64,000 nt of DNA from assembly GCA_029721515.1 (NCBI GenBank), contig CM056558.1, positions 14,787,240 through 14,851,239 of the forward strand, read 5' to 3'. Of the stretch, positions 1 to 23,857 are shown in pieces. Made by a program: the position numbers and the translations under genes. The DNA is from Synanceia verrucosa (Eukaryota; Chordata; Actinopteri; Perciformes; Synanceiidae). Positions within the stretch are counted from its first letter, which is position 1. Every line of letters begins with the position of its first letter. The notes beneath the pieces were generated by a model, which saw only the letters and a program-made list of their open reading frames with translations, had not been told where the DNA came from and made no database searches.

Positions 1-1650
1 CCTTCCCAGCTTCTTTTTATATGGCCAGTATTGCCCAGAGTGGCATCCAGAATTATTTCATACAGGTGGCTTATCCATTTATTCCCTTCTCTCTCTGTCT
101 AGACCTTTAACAGGAATTTTTCAATTGGGGTAGGGCCTATAATTTGATTCCACTCCTTGTGTCTCGTTAGAAAACTCCTCAATTGTAGATAGTGGAAAAA
201 AAATCTGTGTCAGAGATAGGTGAAGTTTTGACCATTGGTCCAGATCTCTGCTGATATTTTGGATTGTGGTTCTGTAATTAGCATCAAATAATTTATCTAG
301 TGTTGAGGGACTCTGAATCCCTAGATACTTAATTCTGTCTTTTGGCCAACTAAATCCACTCTGGAGCTTAATTGTTTGTGAAATTCCACAGATAGCCATA
401 GTCTTGTTTACATTTACTTTGTAATCTGAAAGGTACCTATATATCAAAATGAGATCTTTTAAGGAAGGAATGGTTGTTACCCGGTTGGACAGAAACAATA
501 GCACATCATATCAGCGTATAAAGACAATTTGTGTTGTTCCCCATTTATTGTCAAACTCTTTATAGTTTCGTCATCCCTGATTAATTGTGCAAGCGATTCA
601 ATACTGATATTGAATAGTAAAGGAGATAATGAGCACCCCTGTTTGCAACCACATCCATTCTTCATTGTTGTAGGAGAGGCGGAGACGCGCAGGGACCAAA
701 GTGCACATCAGGTCTTCCACGAAGCAGCTTCCTCACATCCATGAAAGCTGCTCTGGCTTAGCGACCCTGGCCGTGAAATTCGGGAAGATGTCGATCGGGT
801 CACTAGTGATGGACAAATGAAGCTTCATGAAGCACTTGTGATATTTTTTGACTCTCCCAGATGGTGCTCTTATTTACTAAATTTCCGTTGCATCTTTGTA
901 CCAAGAACACCATCTAGAGGAGTCAAAGAATATATCACAAATGCTTCATGAAGCTTCATTTGTCCATCACTACTGGTTATCATTGAAGTTGAGCTGTCCT
1001 CCCGCTCTCGGGCTTTCCTCAGTATATCCTGCACGTCTCCCTCGTCGTGCAATTTAGAGATGATGACACGTGGTTTATCACCAGGTTTCCTCTGCGTCAG
1101 TGCAATCTTTCGACCCATACTTCTCTGCCCAAGTGAAGAACATTTCTCAGAAGTTTGGAAACAGCGAGGGGCGAACTTCATTGTGCCAGCTCAGGGGTAC
1201 TGGTTATTCATATGTTCCCTCTTCACATCCTGCCCTTCATATAGTAACACTTTCCCTGTAATTCTTCTACTAGCTTCTGGAGATCCGTTACTGTAGTTTG
1301 TATCGACACGACCCCATCCTGCATATCCTTAACTTGAGTTTTCAATGTCCGCACTCACCGTAGCCATGTTGGTAGTTAGCTCAGTCCTCATAGCTTGTAT
1401 CTCTGTCTTTATCTATTTAAAATCATCTGCCAGAGCTATTTTAGCTCATCCCTTATAACAGGTGACAAGTCCTTTTTCAAGGCGTTGATGATATCAGCCT
1501 TGATTGGCCAGATGTTCATGATTGCTCCTTCAGGTGCAGGTGGGGTCTGCAGGGGGCCGCTTGAACTTTCTGCTGAGGAGCTATTAGCTGAACTAGGCCT
1601 CGGGTTAGCTAGTCCGTTGTACTTATACTTTCAGAGATTCGTCGTCATCT
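1..1650 (-). mobile_element. Rearranged L1-like LINE with ORF1 and ORF2 fragments
   Basis: On the minus strand, 665-477 reads like an L1 reverse transcriptase: GCKQGCSLSPLLFNISIE and a degenerate active site (LYADMM where LYADDV is expected). The frame at 504-121 continues with L1-type ORF2 sequence (RIKYLGI). Upstream on the same strand, 1181-974 reads KPRVIISKLHDEGDVQDI, an L1 ORF1p-type domain. About 800-680 resembles ORF1p C-terminus (IDIFPNF, then frameshifted VAK). A MITE at 802-974 splits ORF1, and most of ORF2 before the RT is deleted. The left end runs off the window. This is a dead copy. Confidence 0.75.
802..974. mobile_element. Palindromic MITE, family M1 copy 1, inside LINE ORF1
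   Basis: A foldback element with arms beginning AGTGATGGACAAATGAAGC. The centre holds an inverted pair around GATGGTGCTCTT / AAGAACACCATC. The same element recurs at 12752-12935 and 34771-34942. No coding capacity; class not assigned. Confidence 0.8.
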
Positions 1651-14294
<12,644 letters not shown>

Positions 14295-14478
14295 TAAGCC
14301 CTTCAACACACTGACCTTCCCCTCCTAACCTCCTAACCTCTTCTCCTCTATTATTTAAACTTGTATCTCCTACTCCTTTCTCTTGATTTTATGATATTAT
14401 ACAGGCTATGCCAAACCTCAACACCACACCTCAACAGCTGGTTCGTCAGTTTTAAAGGTGCTGGAGCATTTCAGCATC

Positions 14479-14484
14479 AATAAA
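14479..14484 (+). other. Candidate poly(A) signal of dpp9
   Basis: AATAAA about 185 bases after the dpp9 stop codon. A second AATAAA lies near 14708. Either could end the transcript; 3'-end reads would decide. Confidence 0.5.
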
Positions 14485-16030
14485 CCATTACAAGATTAAA
14501 GAGATTCAAATTCAGATTTTAGTATAATTACCATAAATGAGACCATAACTGCGGGGAAAGAGTCTTTACACTGTATTTTAGAGTGGAAGGAAATCTGATG
14601 AACTGCTTTAAGCCCCAAAACAAACAGAGGGCGCCATGTGACCTGAACACATAGGGCTTGAAGCTCTCTGGGACTGTGGTGACAGCAGACATTGGAAGAA
14701 GCACAAAAAATAAATTACAGTGTGACATTGATGTTTTGTATTTAAAAGTGACAAAGTGGACCTGCCATGCTCAATTCTCCCTCTTTTTTTTTTTTATTGA
14801 ACTCACTTTTTACATTTCTTTCTGACCCACCTGATAAAGTTATGATTTTCCTGTGCCTGTGAATAAACACTGGAGTGAAGTTAGTAAAGGTAAAGCTGTG
14901 TGAAAGCATAACAAGCAAGCTTTCACCCCCCTCTTGTGCTATTATAGATAACTTTTTACAAGGAAAAAAGTCAAATGCCACATTTTTATTGTCTAGTGTT
15001 GAAAAGTATATATATTTTATGGTTTCTTATGAGTTCATTAATGGTGGAAATATGTAGCAACCTGCCGTTTCACTCGCTTACTTTAATTTTTCAGGAAGTT
15101 TCTTTTTCTTTTTCTGCTGCTGAGGACTCGTGCACATATTACATATATTTACCTTGGTGCCAACAAACTGACTTAGAAAAGATGATTTGAGGTGTCTTGA
15201 GTTGAAAAGCGCCTGCTCCTATAGGTTATATCAGGGAAACTGTCTGAGGACCTATGGATATAAAATGCCTTGTTATAAGTTTGTCTGATGACCCTATTCG
15301 TGGTTAAATAATATTGAAGAAATTCTTTTATTGAGATATTGAGAAAATAAACCTAAGTGAACAATCTATTTGAAAGTCTTGCCAAAAAATGTAATGTCTT
15401 ATTTTACTAATTATTTCAGATGTATTTTTTTCTGAATGAAATGAAGTGATGACATTTTGGACAGACATGGCTGATATATTGGCTTGTAGGCAGAGGCATA
15501 CAACTATGAGACCGTAATTTTTGAGATTTTGAAAAATCAGGGAAAATTCATTTCAATTCAGCATTCAAGAAATGAGATAAAACAGCTTTGGGCTTTCTGA
15601 TATACTGTATGTTCATTTATTGGTGCAGGAAAAAGGAGATGAACTACAAAGTGATAGATTTACAAAATAAACAAAACGATTTGTTAACAAAATGCAAATA
15701 TAATGTCAGAATGAGAAAGAGTTTGTGGGAGCAAATCCTCTCAACATGGAGACAACAGAAGTCAAATTTACTATGTTGATCTGTCCTTCTCTCTTATTGT
15801 GTTATATGTCCAGATCCGTTCGCCCAGTCAGCTTCACATTTTGAAGGTGTGTAGCTGGAGACCACAGTGTGTGCTAGTGGGGGGAATTACTTTTGACTCA
15901 AAAGAGCCAAACTTGAGTACTTTGCAACACGTGTGTGTTAAGTGTTCTAAGTAATATACATGCTCTACTTTATTATCATCATCATCATACAAATGCTAGT
16001 AGTTGGACACTAAGTTCATTTTCAGAGTGA
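14485..16030. other. dpp9 / BEL-Pao spacer
   Basis: AT-rich intergenic DNA after the dpp9 poly(A) signal. A few short open frames show no family resemblance or splice context. No repeat was recognised until about 16031. Confidence 0.4.
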
Positions 16031-16140
16031 CCACGACCTGGGGCCCGCTGCACAAAACTAGGATAAGGGATTAAGTTGGGCTATCTTTGTCTTCTGGGAT
16101 CAATTTATCCATAACCCAGTAGCACAAAAGCAGGAGAGTG
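16031..16140. repeat. Possible MITE end
   Basis: The stretch TGCACAAAACTAGGATAAGG, with a nearby inverse-like copy (ATCCATAACCCAGTAGCACA), resembles a widespread fish DNA-transposon end. Boundaries and class are uncertain. 16141-16890 shows nothing further. Confidence 0.35.
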
Positions 16141-16889
16141 GAGAGCGGCATAATGACATAAATTACTGTGGAGATTTATTCTGTGGAGGTAGCCTGCTCC
16201 AGACCAGAATATGTTCCAGGATCTATTTAATCTCAGTCAGTTATTCCACTGCCCACTACACAATGTTATCACATTCAAACTATCCGACCTGCCAAACGTG
16301 TCCAAATTATATTTGTTGGAGCCATAAGTAGGTTTGCTGTATTTTCCGTGGCTTCTCTTTTCCTCCTGGTTTTCAGTGTGATAGTGTGACTGTGCGCTCG
16401 AGCATGAATGCAGACACTGATCTCTGGGGGCGGCACTGTGGGTTTGGACACCGGTCCAAAGTGCCCATGCATTTCATATGCCCCCCTTAAGACTGACGTC
16501 TGGCGACTAGTCAGGCTTTCACACAAGGTGAAGTGTTGTTTTTGGGACCGCTATGGCTTTGTTTGTACGTCATGCGGATGAAGCATTGCGCTTGTGAGTA
16601 CCGCCATGGTTCTGGTTCCTAGACAGACTGTCTGGTCCTAGACCATCGGTATAGCCGAGGTACATCAGAATCCCCTGCAGCACTTGCAGAAGACCAGGTT
16701 TGAGCTGAGTTTAGTTCTTGTAGATATAGATGGGAGAATAATAAGAGGATATGACTACTTGCTCCATTGTGTACCTTATAAATAAATTACAAATAAAGGC
16801 AATGCAAATGATAAATGAGAATAAAATAAAAGCATTGTGTTTGCTGTAATTGCAGATTCATGTCAAATTAGGATTATTGGATTATTGTT

Positions 16890-19130
16890 GTGAATGAAAA
16901 ATGGAGACGAGTGATTCGAGGTCAAATGTTGAAACAAGTAAGAGACAACCATAACTTACTGCAAAAGCTTTTGAAAATAAACTTGAAAAGCTAAAGTAAA
17001 ACAGATCAAAAGTACAATTAGAGAATTGAGGAATGATGTTGATAATGTTGAAAAGGTTTGCTCATGTCTTGAAATTGTGTCCAGTTTGGAGAGTGAGGCC
17101 TGTTGGCTGCATGATTTGGTGGTTCCTATGCTCCCTCCTGATGAACAGAAAAACAAAATGAATGGTTTGGAGGTGCAAAAGTTCTTTTGTTGAGGAGACA
17201 AATAAATGGCTGCTGGAGCTACCAAATGTCTCTGATAATGCACAGTTTCCAGAGGATGTGTTGGTCCTGTTAGTGCTCCAAATGCAGACTCTCCTCTTTC
17301 TAATGACGCTACTACCTGTGTATTAAAAGTAGTTAAAGAGGCACCTGAACTTCATTCTCATGACAACTTCTCTAATTTGTTTTGTCGATCAAAGAAACAC
17401 AGCAGTGTGGTAAGTAGGTCTGTGTCCAACATATCTTCTGCCAGATTAAGAGCTGAGGCAGTGAGGGCAGCTTTAAAGGTCCTTCACAAACTTCTGAGGG
17501 AAAAACACGCTTTGGAAGAGCAGCAAGATCAGATGTGCAGAAAATGGAGGAACAACTGTTGAGGAGGAAGAAAGAGGAGCTTGACTTGGATATGAAGCTG
17601 GCTGCATCTATGGCTAAATTAAGTGTGTTAAAGGCCTCAAAAGGATCTCATGTTTCTGCCAAATCAGAATGAACTTTTATCTGAAAAGAGGTAAGACTGT
17701 GCCTTTAAATGTTGATGATGCTTCATTTGTGCCTGTGTTCACCATCCAGCCTATGCAGACAGAGGCCACAGGGAGGGCTCTGTTCTCAGGCTGTTCTGCC
17801 GTTAAGCCTAAAGTAAAAAAAGCCTTAAAAAAACAAAAAAAACAGCTTCCCCCTGCTGGCACTGGGACCAGTCAGTAGCAGTGCAGCACATCTAACTGTA
17901 AAGCATGTACAGTTTGATCCATCTACATCTACAACAGACCATACATCTGACCAGCGTTTGCTTACAGTTTTGGAGAAGCAAAATGAGATCACGTCTTTAC
18001 TGATTGAACAACAATCACTTTTGCTTCTGCCCAAGCAAGACCTGCACGCTTTTGATGGTGATCTAGTGCAGTACCAAACCTTCACACAACAATGAAGCAA
18101 GGACACAAAGCCTCAATGACTGTTTGTGCTGTCTTGAGCAGTTTACCAGAGGCCAGCCCAGGGATCTGGTCCAAAGTTGCCAACATCTGCCTCAGAGCAA
18201 AGTATCTGCTTCAAGAGCATTTTGGAGACCCTTTCGGAGTGGCCTCTGCTTATATGGAGAAGGTCTTGACATGGCTAGTGGTGAAAAGTGAAGGTGTCAA
18301 GGCGCTTCAGGCATATAGTTTGCTGTTCTGTGAATGCTACAACTCTATGGGAGTTTGTGTGGGTGATTTAAATATCCCCACCAATATGCAAACCATTGTG
18401 AAAAAAAAAGAATTCAAATCTATGAAGCCTTGGATTGGTCCAAAAGCCAGATGCAGTAGTTTTGCCACCAATGAAGCACCTGCTGAGAAGAGATGGGAAC
18501 TTGTGAACAAACGAGAAAGGAACTTACCTGTAAAGGTGTGCTTGTTTTATGTAGGTGGACGCTTTTTGGATGTTTGCTGATACAAGATTTCTTTGAAGGA
18601 AAACAAATTGTGCTTTGCTTGTTTGTGCATAGGGCACAGAAATAGAGATTACAAGAAGCGTCTGCAATGTGGAATTTGCAATCTTAAGCTGGTGTCTGTT
18701 CAGTATAGTGGTTTAACTGGGGCCGGCAAGCACGACTGTACGCTGACGATCCTGCCTGTCCAAATTAAGTCCAAGAAGAATATGAGATCCTAGTAATGTA
18801 TGTGTTTATGGATCCTGGGAGCACAGCTTCATTTTGTACTGAGTGGTTCATGAACTGACTCAACCTTACAGGTACGGGTCAATGGGGCAAGAGAAGGTGG
18901 TGGACAGTTACATGTTGGCTGACTTGGAAGTAACTGGTTTGGATTCTGACCACTTCCGTGATTTGCCAGAGCTCTACACTCAGAGGAGCATGCCCGTTCA
19001 CCAAGGAAACATTTCACAGTCAAAGGACCTCCACGTTGGCCACACTTAAGACATCAACATTGCAGAGATCATTGCAGATGTGGAGCTTCTGATCAAAACA
19101 AATGTACCTCAAGCACCTAAATCTAAGTAC
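16890..19130 (+). mobile_element. Decayed BEL/Pao-type LTR retrotransposon, gag and protease part
   Basis: Broken plus-strand frames run in the normal order. 17377-17562 has SSARLRAEAVRAALKVLH and REKHALEEQQ. 18092-18580 has HFGDPFGVASAYMEKVL, the DUF1759-type gag region. 18593-18790 has a zinc knuckle (CFACLCIGHRNRDYKKRLQC). From about 18800 there is an aspartic-protease-like start (MDPGSTASFCTEW), then MGQEKVVDSYMLADLEVTGL at 18882. Stops and frameshifts interrupt every part. Reverse transcriptase, integrase and LTRs were not seen, so it is a fragment. Confidence 0.75.
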
Positions 19131-19257
19131 TTCATGTATGAAATGTGTTTTTGTCCATTTTGTTAGTAGCTAATGCTGCAGGGTGGTCATTTTGTTTGTG
19201 TCATTTCACCTTCAAGTATGATCAAAGAGTGAGCATTCATAAAATATTTTAAAAAAC

Positions 19258-19337
19258 TTTATTTTCATCCACTTACATATAAATGACATATAAAATGTTT
19301 AAAGTGTGTATATGTTAAAAATAATACACTGTTTATT
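19258..19337 (-). other. angptl4 3' UTR with candidate poly(A) signals
   Basis: On the minus strand AATAAA occurs at 19337-19332 and again at 19263-19258, about 240 and 315 bases after the stop codon. The 3' UTR between 19577 and here is AT-rich and otherwise featureless. The BEL/Pao relic begins just beyond, on the opposite strand. Confidence 0.45.
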
Positions 19338-19577
19338 ATTAAAGTGGCTGTATTTAAAACACATGCAGTAGGTTTTAACAAATACATTTACGAAGCCCTT
19401 ATAAAGGGAGTAAACAACTGTCAATATGACTGAATGTGTCCACTGAGACATATAGTGATTATATAGCACAGCATAAAAATATCTGATGATCCAGTGCATG
19501 AGAGGAGAGATCATCATTACAGTTCAATACAGTTGTGTTTTCTTTGGTAATCTGCTGTTTGAGGCAGACTGCTCTGC

Positions 19578-22495
19578 TTATTGCTTTATTGTGGCGGGCG
19601 CTATCTTCAGAAGAGTTGTCTTCAGAGAGCTGTTTTGTCCATTTCTGGACGTCCAAAACATCCTTTGTCTTCTCGAGTTGTGTTGTCTGAGCACCTTGGG
19701 CCTTCTGGGATATCTGCCGTTGAGGTTTGACTCACCACAACTACTGAACCACCAACCGCCTGCAACAGAAGAAGACGTTTAGTTACAGTTTTCCAGCTGT
19801 TATGGCACTCAGAATGTTTTTGGGGTCAGTGAAGCCATCGTACCTGAGAGAAGTTCAGCACAGTTTACATCAGCATTGAGGTCGTTGTCTTTGTCAGGTG
19901 TGGAAAAGGGAAGACCAGATTCCACAGTTGTCATAATTCTCTGTTGAGGCCCAGTTGAAGGCTCATGCTCCAGGTGGAGAGCAAACATTTTCTCTTCTCC
20001 GTCAAGTTGGAGTCGATACCAAGCCTCTTGCTGCTCTCCTGCCCAGTCAGAGAGCTCCACCTGCAGGACGTACTGGTCTTGTTTGGAGAGTGAGTGGATG
20101 TTCTCCAAGCCCAACCAAAACTCTCCTGAAGGGAAGATTGACATTGTCAAGATTCATTTTTGCCCACTGGAGTTTAGTGATGCAGATGCTTAAAGAACTT
20201 TATTGAGCCTATTTTCTCACCATTCAGGCTCCCGAAGCCTTTCTTATAACTTTCCCACAGCTGGTTGAAGTTTTGGGATCCATCATGACGTTTCTGGATA
20301 ACAGTCCATCCACCTTCTGCAAAGAAAGAGAGAAAAAAGTTTAAGATAAGGATGTTTAGAACTCAAAAAATACTCCACAATTTATTGACACTGTAGTGGG
20401 AAAACTGTACTAATCTGGCAAAACCCGCAAAAGCCCTTGAAATTCCTCACTGATACCTGATATATGCTACCTTGAATTATAATTTTTCTGCAGTGTTTTG
20501 TAGAGGCTCTGTGATTTAAGCTGTTGAGAAAGCTGTATTTTTAGATACAAAGTTCCCTCGCCCCACCTTCAGCAGTGTGATGTTGTTAAAACTAGAAGAA
20601 CTTTAGGAAAAGTTCCTGTTTGACTCACCTGAAGTCATTTCACAGAGGACGTTGAAGGCCTGGGAGCTCTCTGGTTGGATCGTGTAGACGCCGCTGGTTC
20701 TCTGCCCTCGTATAAACAGATCGTGACAGTCCCTGTTCAAACCTGAGGGAAAAAAAAACAGAAAATGAAGTTCAGTACACTGCGATGAGGTGGATACTTG
20801 TCTAGGGTGTACCCTGCCTTCTGCCCTAAGACAGCTGGGATAGGCTCCAGCCCCCCCACGGCCCTATGAGGATAAGCGGTAGATAATGGATGGATGAAAG
20901 TTCAGTACAAATTGTTGATGAATCTTTTTCTTTATACCTTGCTTTGTGTCCTATTGACATACAGTATTCTACAGTAGGTGTGTTTAAAAGCTGCTGTCCT
21001 CTTTTTCTCCTGGTCTTTGGACTGTATGTGAACTCATCTGCCAGCGAGTCAAGTATTATAAATTCAGGTGCAAAGGTCAGTTGTTTTGTTCTTGTGTCAC
21101 TTGAAGGTACTTGAATAGCTCCTGCATCGGTGCACTCAGCGCTGTTAATCCTCTAAAATCCCCGTTGTTTCAAACTGAATGACTTAATTGACCTGTAGAC
21201 CTATACTTTCTCAGGCATTTGCATTTCACCTTAAAAGAATTTCATGGATTGGTTTATGTACCTGCAAACATTACTTAATAGTTCATTTTTCAGCGCTCCA
21301 AAGGTCAAACCTCTCAAAATGGCTACTGGCCAAAGTGTTTTAACAGTTTGTTTTCTTACCTGATGCAGCTTTGTGCTGCTCAGCTGGCTCTCCCCTCAGC
21401 GCCATCTCTTCGTCTCTCCGTCGGTGTGATTTTACTCTCTTTTGTCCAACCTGGTGGATCAGAAGGTTAAAAAAACTAAGATTAATCACTAATCTTTTGG
21501 TCAGATGGATCATCCTGCATCTGAAAGGTTTTGTTTTAGTGTTTGCTGTGCGTTTTAATGTGGTGTGACTCACCTTGTTCTGCAGTGCTTGCAGGTGCAG
21601 ACTCTGCTTCTCCAGTTTGTCTTGTTGCTGCTTGATTTTCTCCACTAGCTGGTCAATGCGTCTGTTCTGAGCCGCTACCAGCCTCTGGAAAAATAAAGCA
21701 CCTTGTCGGCTTCACAGCATCATGGTTGTGTTTACTGGGGCACAGCTTTGTTTCAAATATATTGGTGGGAGCCAGTTTTACAAAATACCATAGGATTGTT
21801 TTTGGAAGTGAAGCATTAGTGAATAGAAAAAGTATTTCTTTGTCATTTTGTTTTCAGAGAAGCTACTATTTCTTATGAAGTACTGTATGTAACTTTATAT
21901 GTGAACGGTGTGGACTAATCCTTGACAGTCCTTTAGAACTGGTCTGTTTTCAGTTTTTATGAAACTACATATTTTCTTCTTGTGAGCTGCAATAACAACA
22001 ACCTCTCACCTGGATAAATGGGACTCCTGTGTGATCGCTGTTATTGCTGTCCATGGTTGACTCTTGAAGCACCTCATCCACCCTCTCCTCCAGTCTGTCC
22101 ATCCTGGTGTGGATGTCCTCGCTCTGTGTCTTCACCTCTTCCACCTTCACCCTCACCTCTTCAGCCAGCTCTGTTGCCAGCCTTTTCCTCTCCTCCTCCA
22201 CCTCTTTGCTTCTTGTCTTCAGAGCTTCGTCTTGCTCCTTTTTCTCCCTCTCCAGTTTGGCCACCGTGTCGTTGAAGGCCTTCAGTTTGTCGTTGACATC
22301 TCTCATCTGGACTTTGGTTTTGTCTACATGCTCCTTCAGACCCTGGCCCAGCTGCAGGAGGCCGTGAGCCACCACGTTCACATCGTCCCAGGAGGCATGT
22401 TTGTCCCGACCCGCCAGAGCTCTTCTGTCTGTGGGGAAAGCTACTGCTGCATGCACCAAAATAGACAGGAGGATGAGAAGGTGTGGCATCTTCAT
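19578..22495 (-). CDS. angptl4: Angiopoietin-like 4, secreted lipoprotein lipase inhibitor, 7 coding exons
   Basis: Exons in transcript order: 22495-22010, 21684-21574, 21450-21360, 20742-20629, 20316-20221, 20125-19844, 19759-19578. Phases agree and give 453 aa plus TAA. Residues 1-19 form a hydrophobic signal peptide. The segment around residues 33-61 (ASWDDVNV, then [11 protein letters not shown]) is the ANGPTL4 N-terminal motif that inactivates lipoprotein lipase. A heptad-rich, highly charged coiled coil follows to about residue 150, then the PFIQ / [14 protein letters not shown] segment. Exon 3 is basic ([10 protein letters not shown]211), a plausible proprotein-convertase site between the coiled coil and the fibrinogen-like domain (about 233-453). 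That domain has the family's four cysteines ([30 protein letters not shown]) and [13 protein letters not shown]. It acts outside cells; in mammals PPAR and fasting induce it. ANGPTL3 is less likely because of the [11 protein letters not shown] motif and the C-terminus. It is head-to-head with kank3, as I recall for human. Confidence 0.95.
20780..20897 (+). mobile_element. 5'-truncated SINE S1 in an angptl4 intron
   Basis: Only the 3' part of the SINE remains (CTGCCCTAAGACAGCTGGGA to GATAAGCGGTAGATAATGGA). The direct repeat AAGTTCAGTACA flanks it at 20768-20779 and 20898-20909, so this is a truncated insertion rather than a later deletion. Confidence 0.85.
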
Positions 22496-22588
22496 CTTTG
22501 TGCCTGCTGGGAGTTTTTCAGTATGAAAACTAGTTCTGATGTCTCTCTCTGTGTCTCTGTTTTTGTGTGCTGCTGAACAGCGGTATGG

Positions 22589-22596
22589 TTTTTATA
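22589..22596 (-). promoter_or_regulatory. angptl4: TATA box of angptl4
   Basis: TATAAAAA on the minus strand lies about 95 bases upstream of the angptl4 ATG, predicting transcription start near 22560-22565 and a short 5' UTR. A CCAAT sequence (minus strand, 22626-22630) lies about 30 bases further upstream. Confidence 0.65.
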
Positions 22597-22699
22597 GCTT
22601 GGTGCTGCAGTAGAGGGCTCTTCTGATTGGTTGTTGGAGCTTGGAGGTGGGGAAGGAGGGAAGCTGGAGGCGTGGAAACTCTTCCATCATAGTGACCCT

Positions 22700-23470
22700 T
22701 ATGAGGACTTGAATCATGATGCAATGAAAGGTCTGAATTACTGAGTCACTGATAGGAGAATGTGACAAGGATGCTGTTTTACTGTAAAGCTCAAACCGAG
22801 TATCGTTTTGTGAAATAAGAAAAATATACATTTTTGTCTTTTATTCATATTTTCTATGTAGGACTGAAACTCATGGTTATTTCCCGTATTAATTAAGCTG
22901 CTGATTATTTTCTTAATTAATTGAGTAATGAAATATTTAATTAACTCTAATGTAAGACAAACAAATTTCTGCTTGAAAATGACTCGAAAATAAATCAATT
23001 AATGGATCATCAAAAACATTGCCAACTAATCAGTTAATCAAGTTATTGTCATTTTATGTAACATAATATTCTCACATGGCATCATTTCAACCTATAATGT
23101 TATATTACTGTAACTTTTAATGCACGGTTTTTATCCCTAAAAAACCTACTGTATCTTATTTGAACAGTCCATCCGAAAAGATTTAACCCATTACCAGCAT
23201 TTCTGTATAATTTATTTTTGTATAATTTTGAGTGGGGGAAAATAGTGCAATTTTATAGAATGATAAGCAATATATAATGACCCAATTCTATATCTCATCC
23301 CTCTGTTAATGAAATAGTGATAGTTGAATGGCGTTGTTTATCTCAGATGGTGAAGCAGGCGAGACGCTGTGTCTCCTCAGCATGAATGTGGAATGCTGGA
23401 GTACATTCAAAGATGGAGGAGTCGGTGTGAGAAGTAGGGGAAAGTTCACCCCTCAGGGCTTTAACACTCA
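22700..23470. other. angptl4 upstream flank, no gene seen
   Basis: AT-rich DNA upstream of the angptl4 promoter. No open frame with family resemblance or repeat was recognised. Confidence 0.4.
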
Positions 23471-23493
23471 TTCGTGAAAACAAAATCCAACAA

Positions 23494-23531
<38 letters not shown>

Positions 23532-23534
23532 ACA

Positions 23535-23618
<84 letters not shown>

Positions 23619-23651
23619 AGACACACACAGACACACAGACACACAGACACA
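23494..23651. repeat. Long (CA)n microsatellite with CAGA interruptions
   Basis: About 155 bases of CA repeat, broken by a few GACACACAGA variants at both ends. Open frames on both strands here are repeat artefacts. Confidence 0.95.
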
Positions 23652-23857
23652 GGGCACGTGGTGTACTGATGAATGCCAGACAGTGAAACACATGCTTCAC
23701 ATTATGGCAAACACAGAAAAGCCTTTTTAAACACATACTTTGCAGAGAGAAGAGAAAATGACACTCTTTTTGTTTAATTAAAAGGAATCTCCCCTGTGAA
23801 CTCTCAAAGTTTCACGGAAAGGATTAGTTTATTGTTCATTAGAAATATTCTGTGAAC

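Noticed and set aside
802..974. Repeated units as a CRISPR-like array
   Set aside because: Copies are dispersed, palindromic and transposon-like, in a vertebrate genome; there are no regular spacers.
23343..23736. Long open frames rich in Cys/Val or His/Thr
   Set aside because: They are translations of the (CA)n microsatellite. The same applies to frames at 2554-2831, 35143-35275 and 45675-46059.
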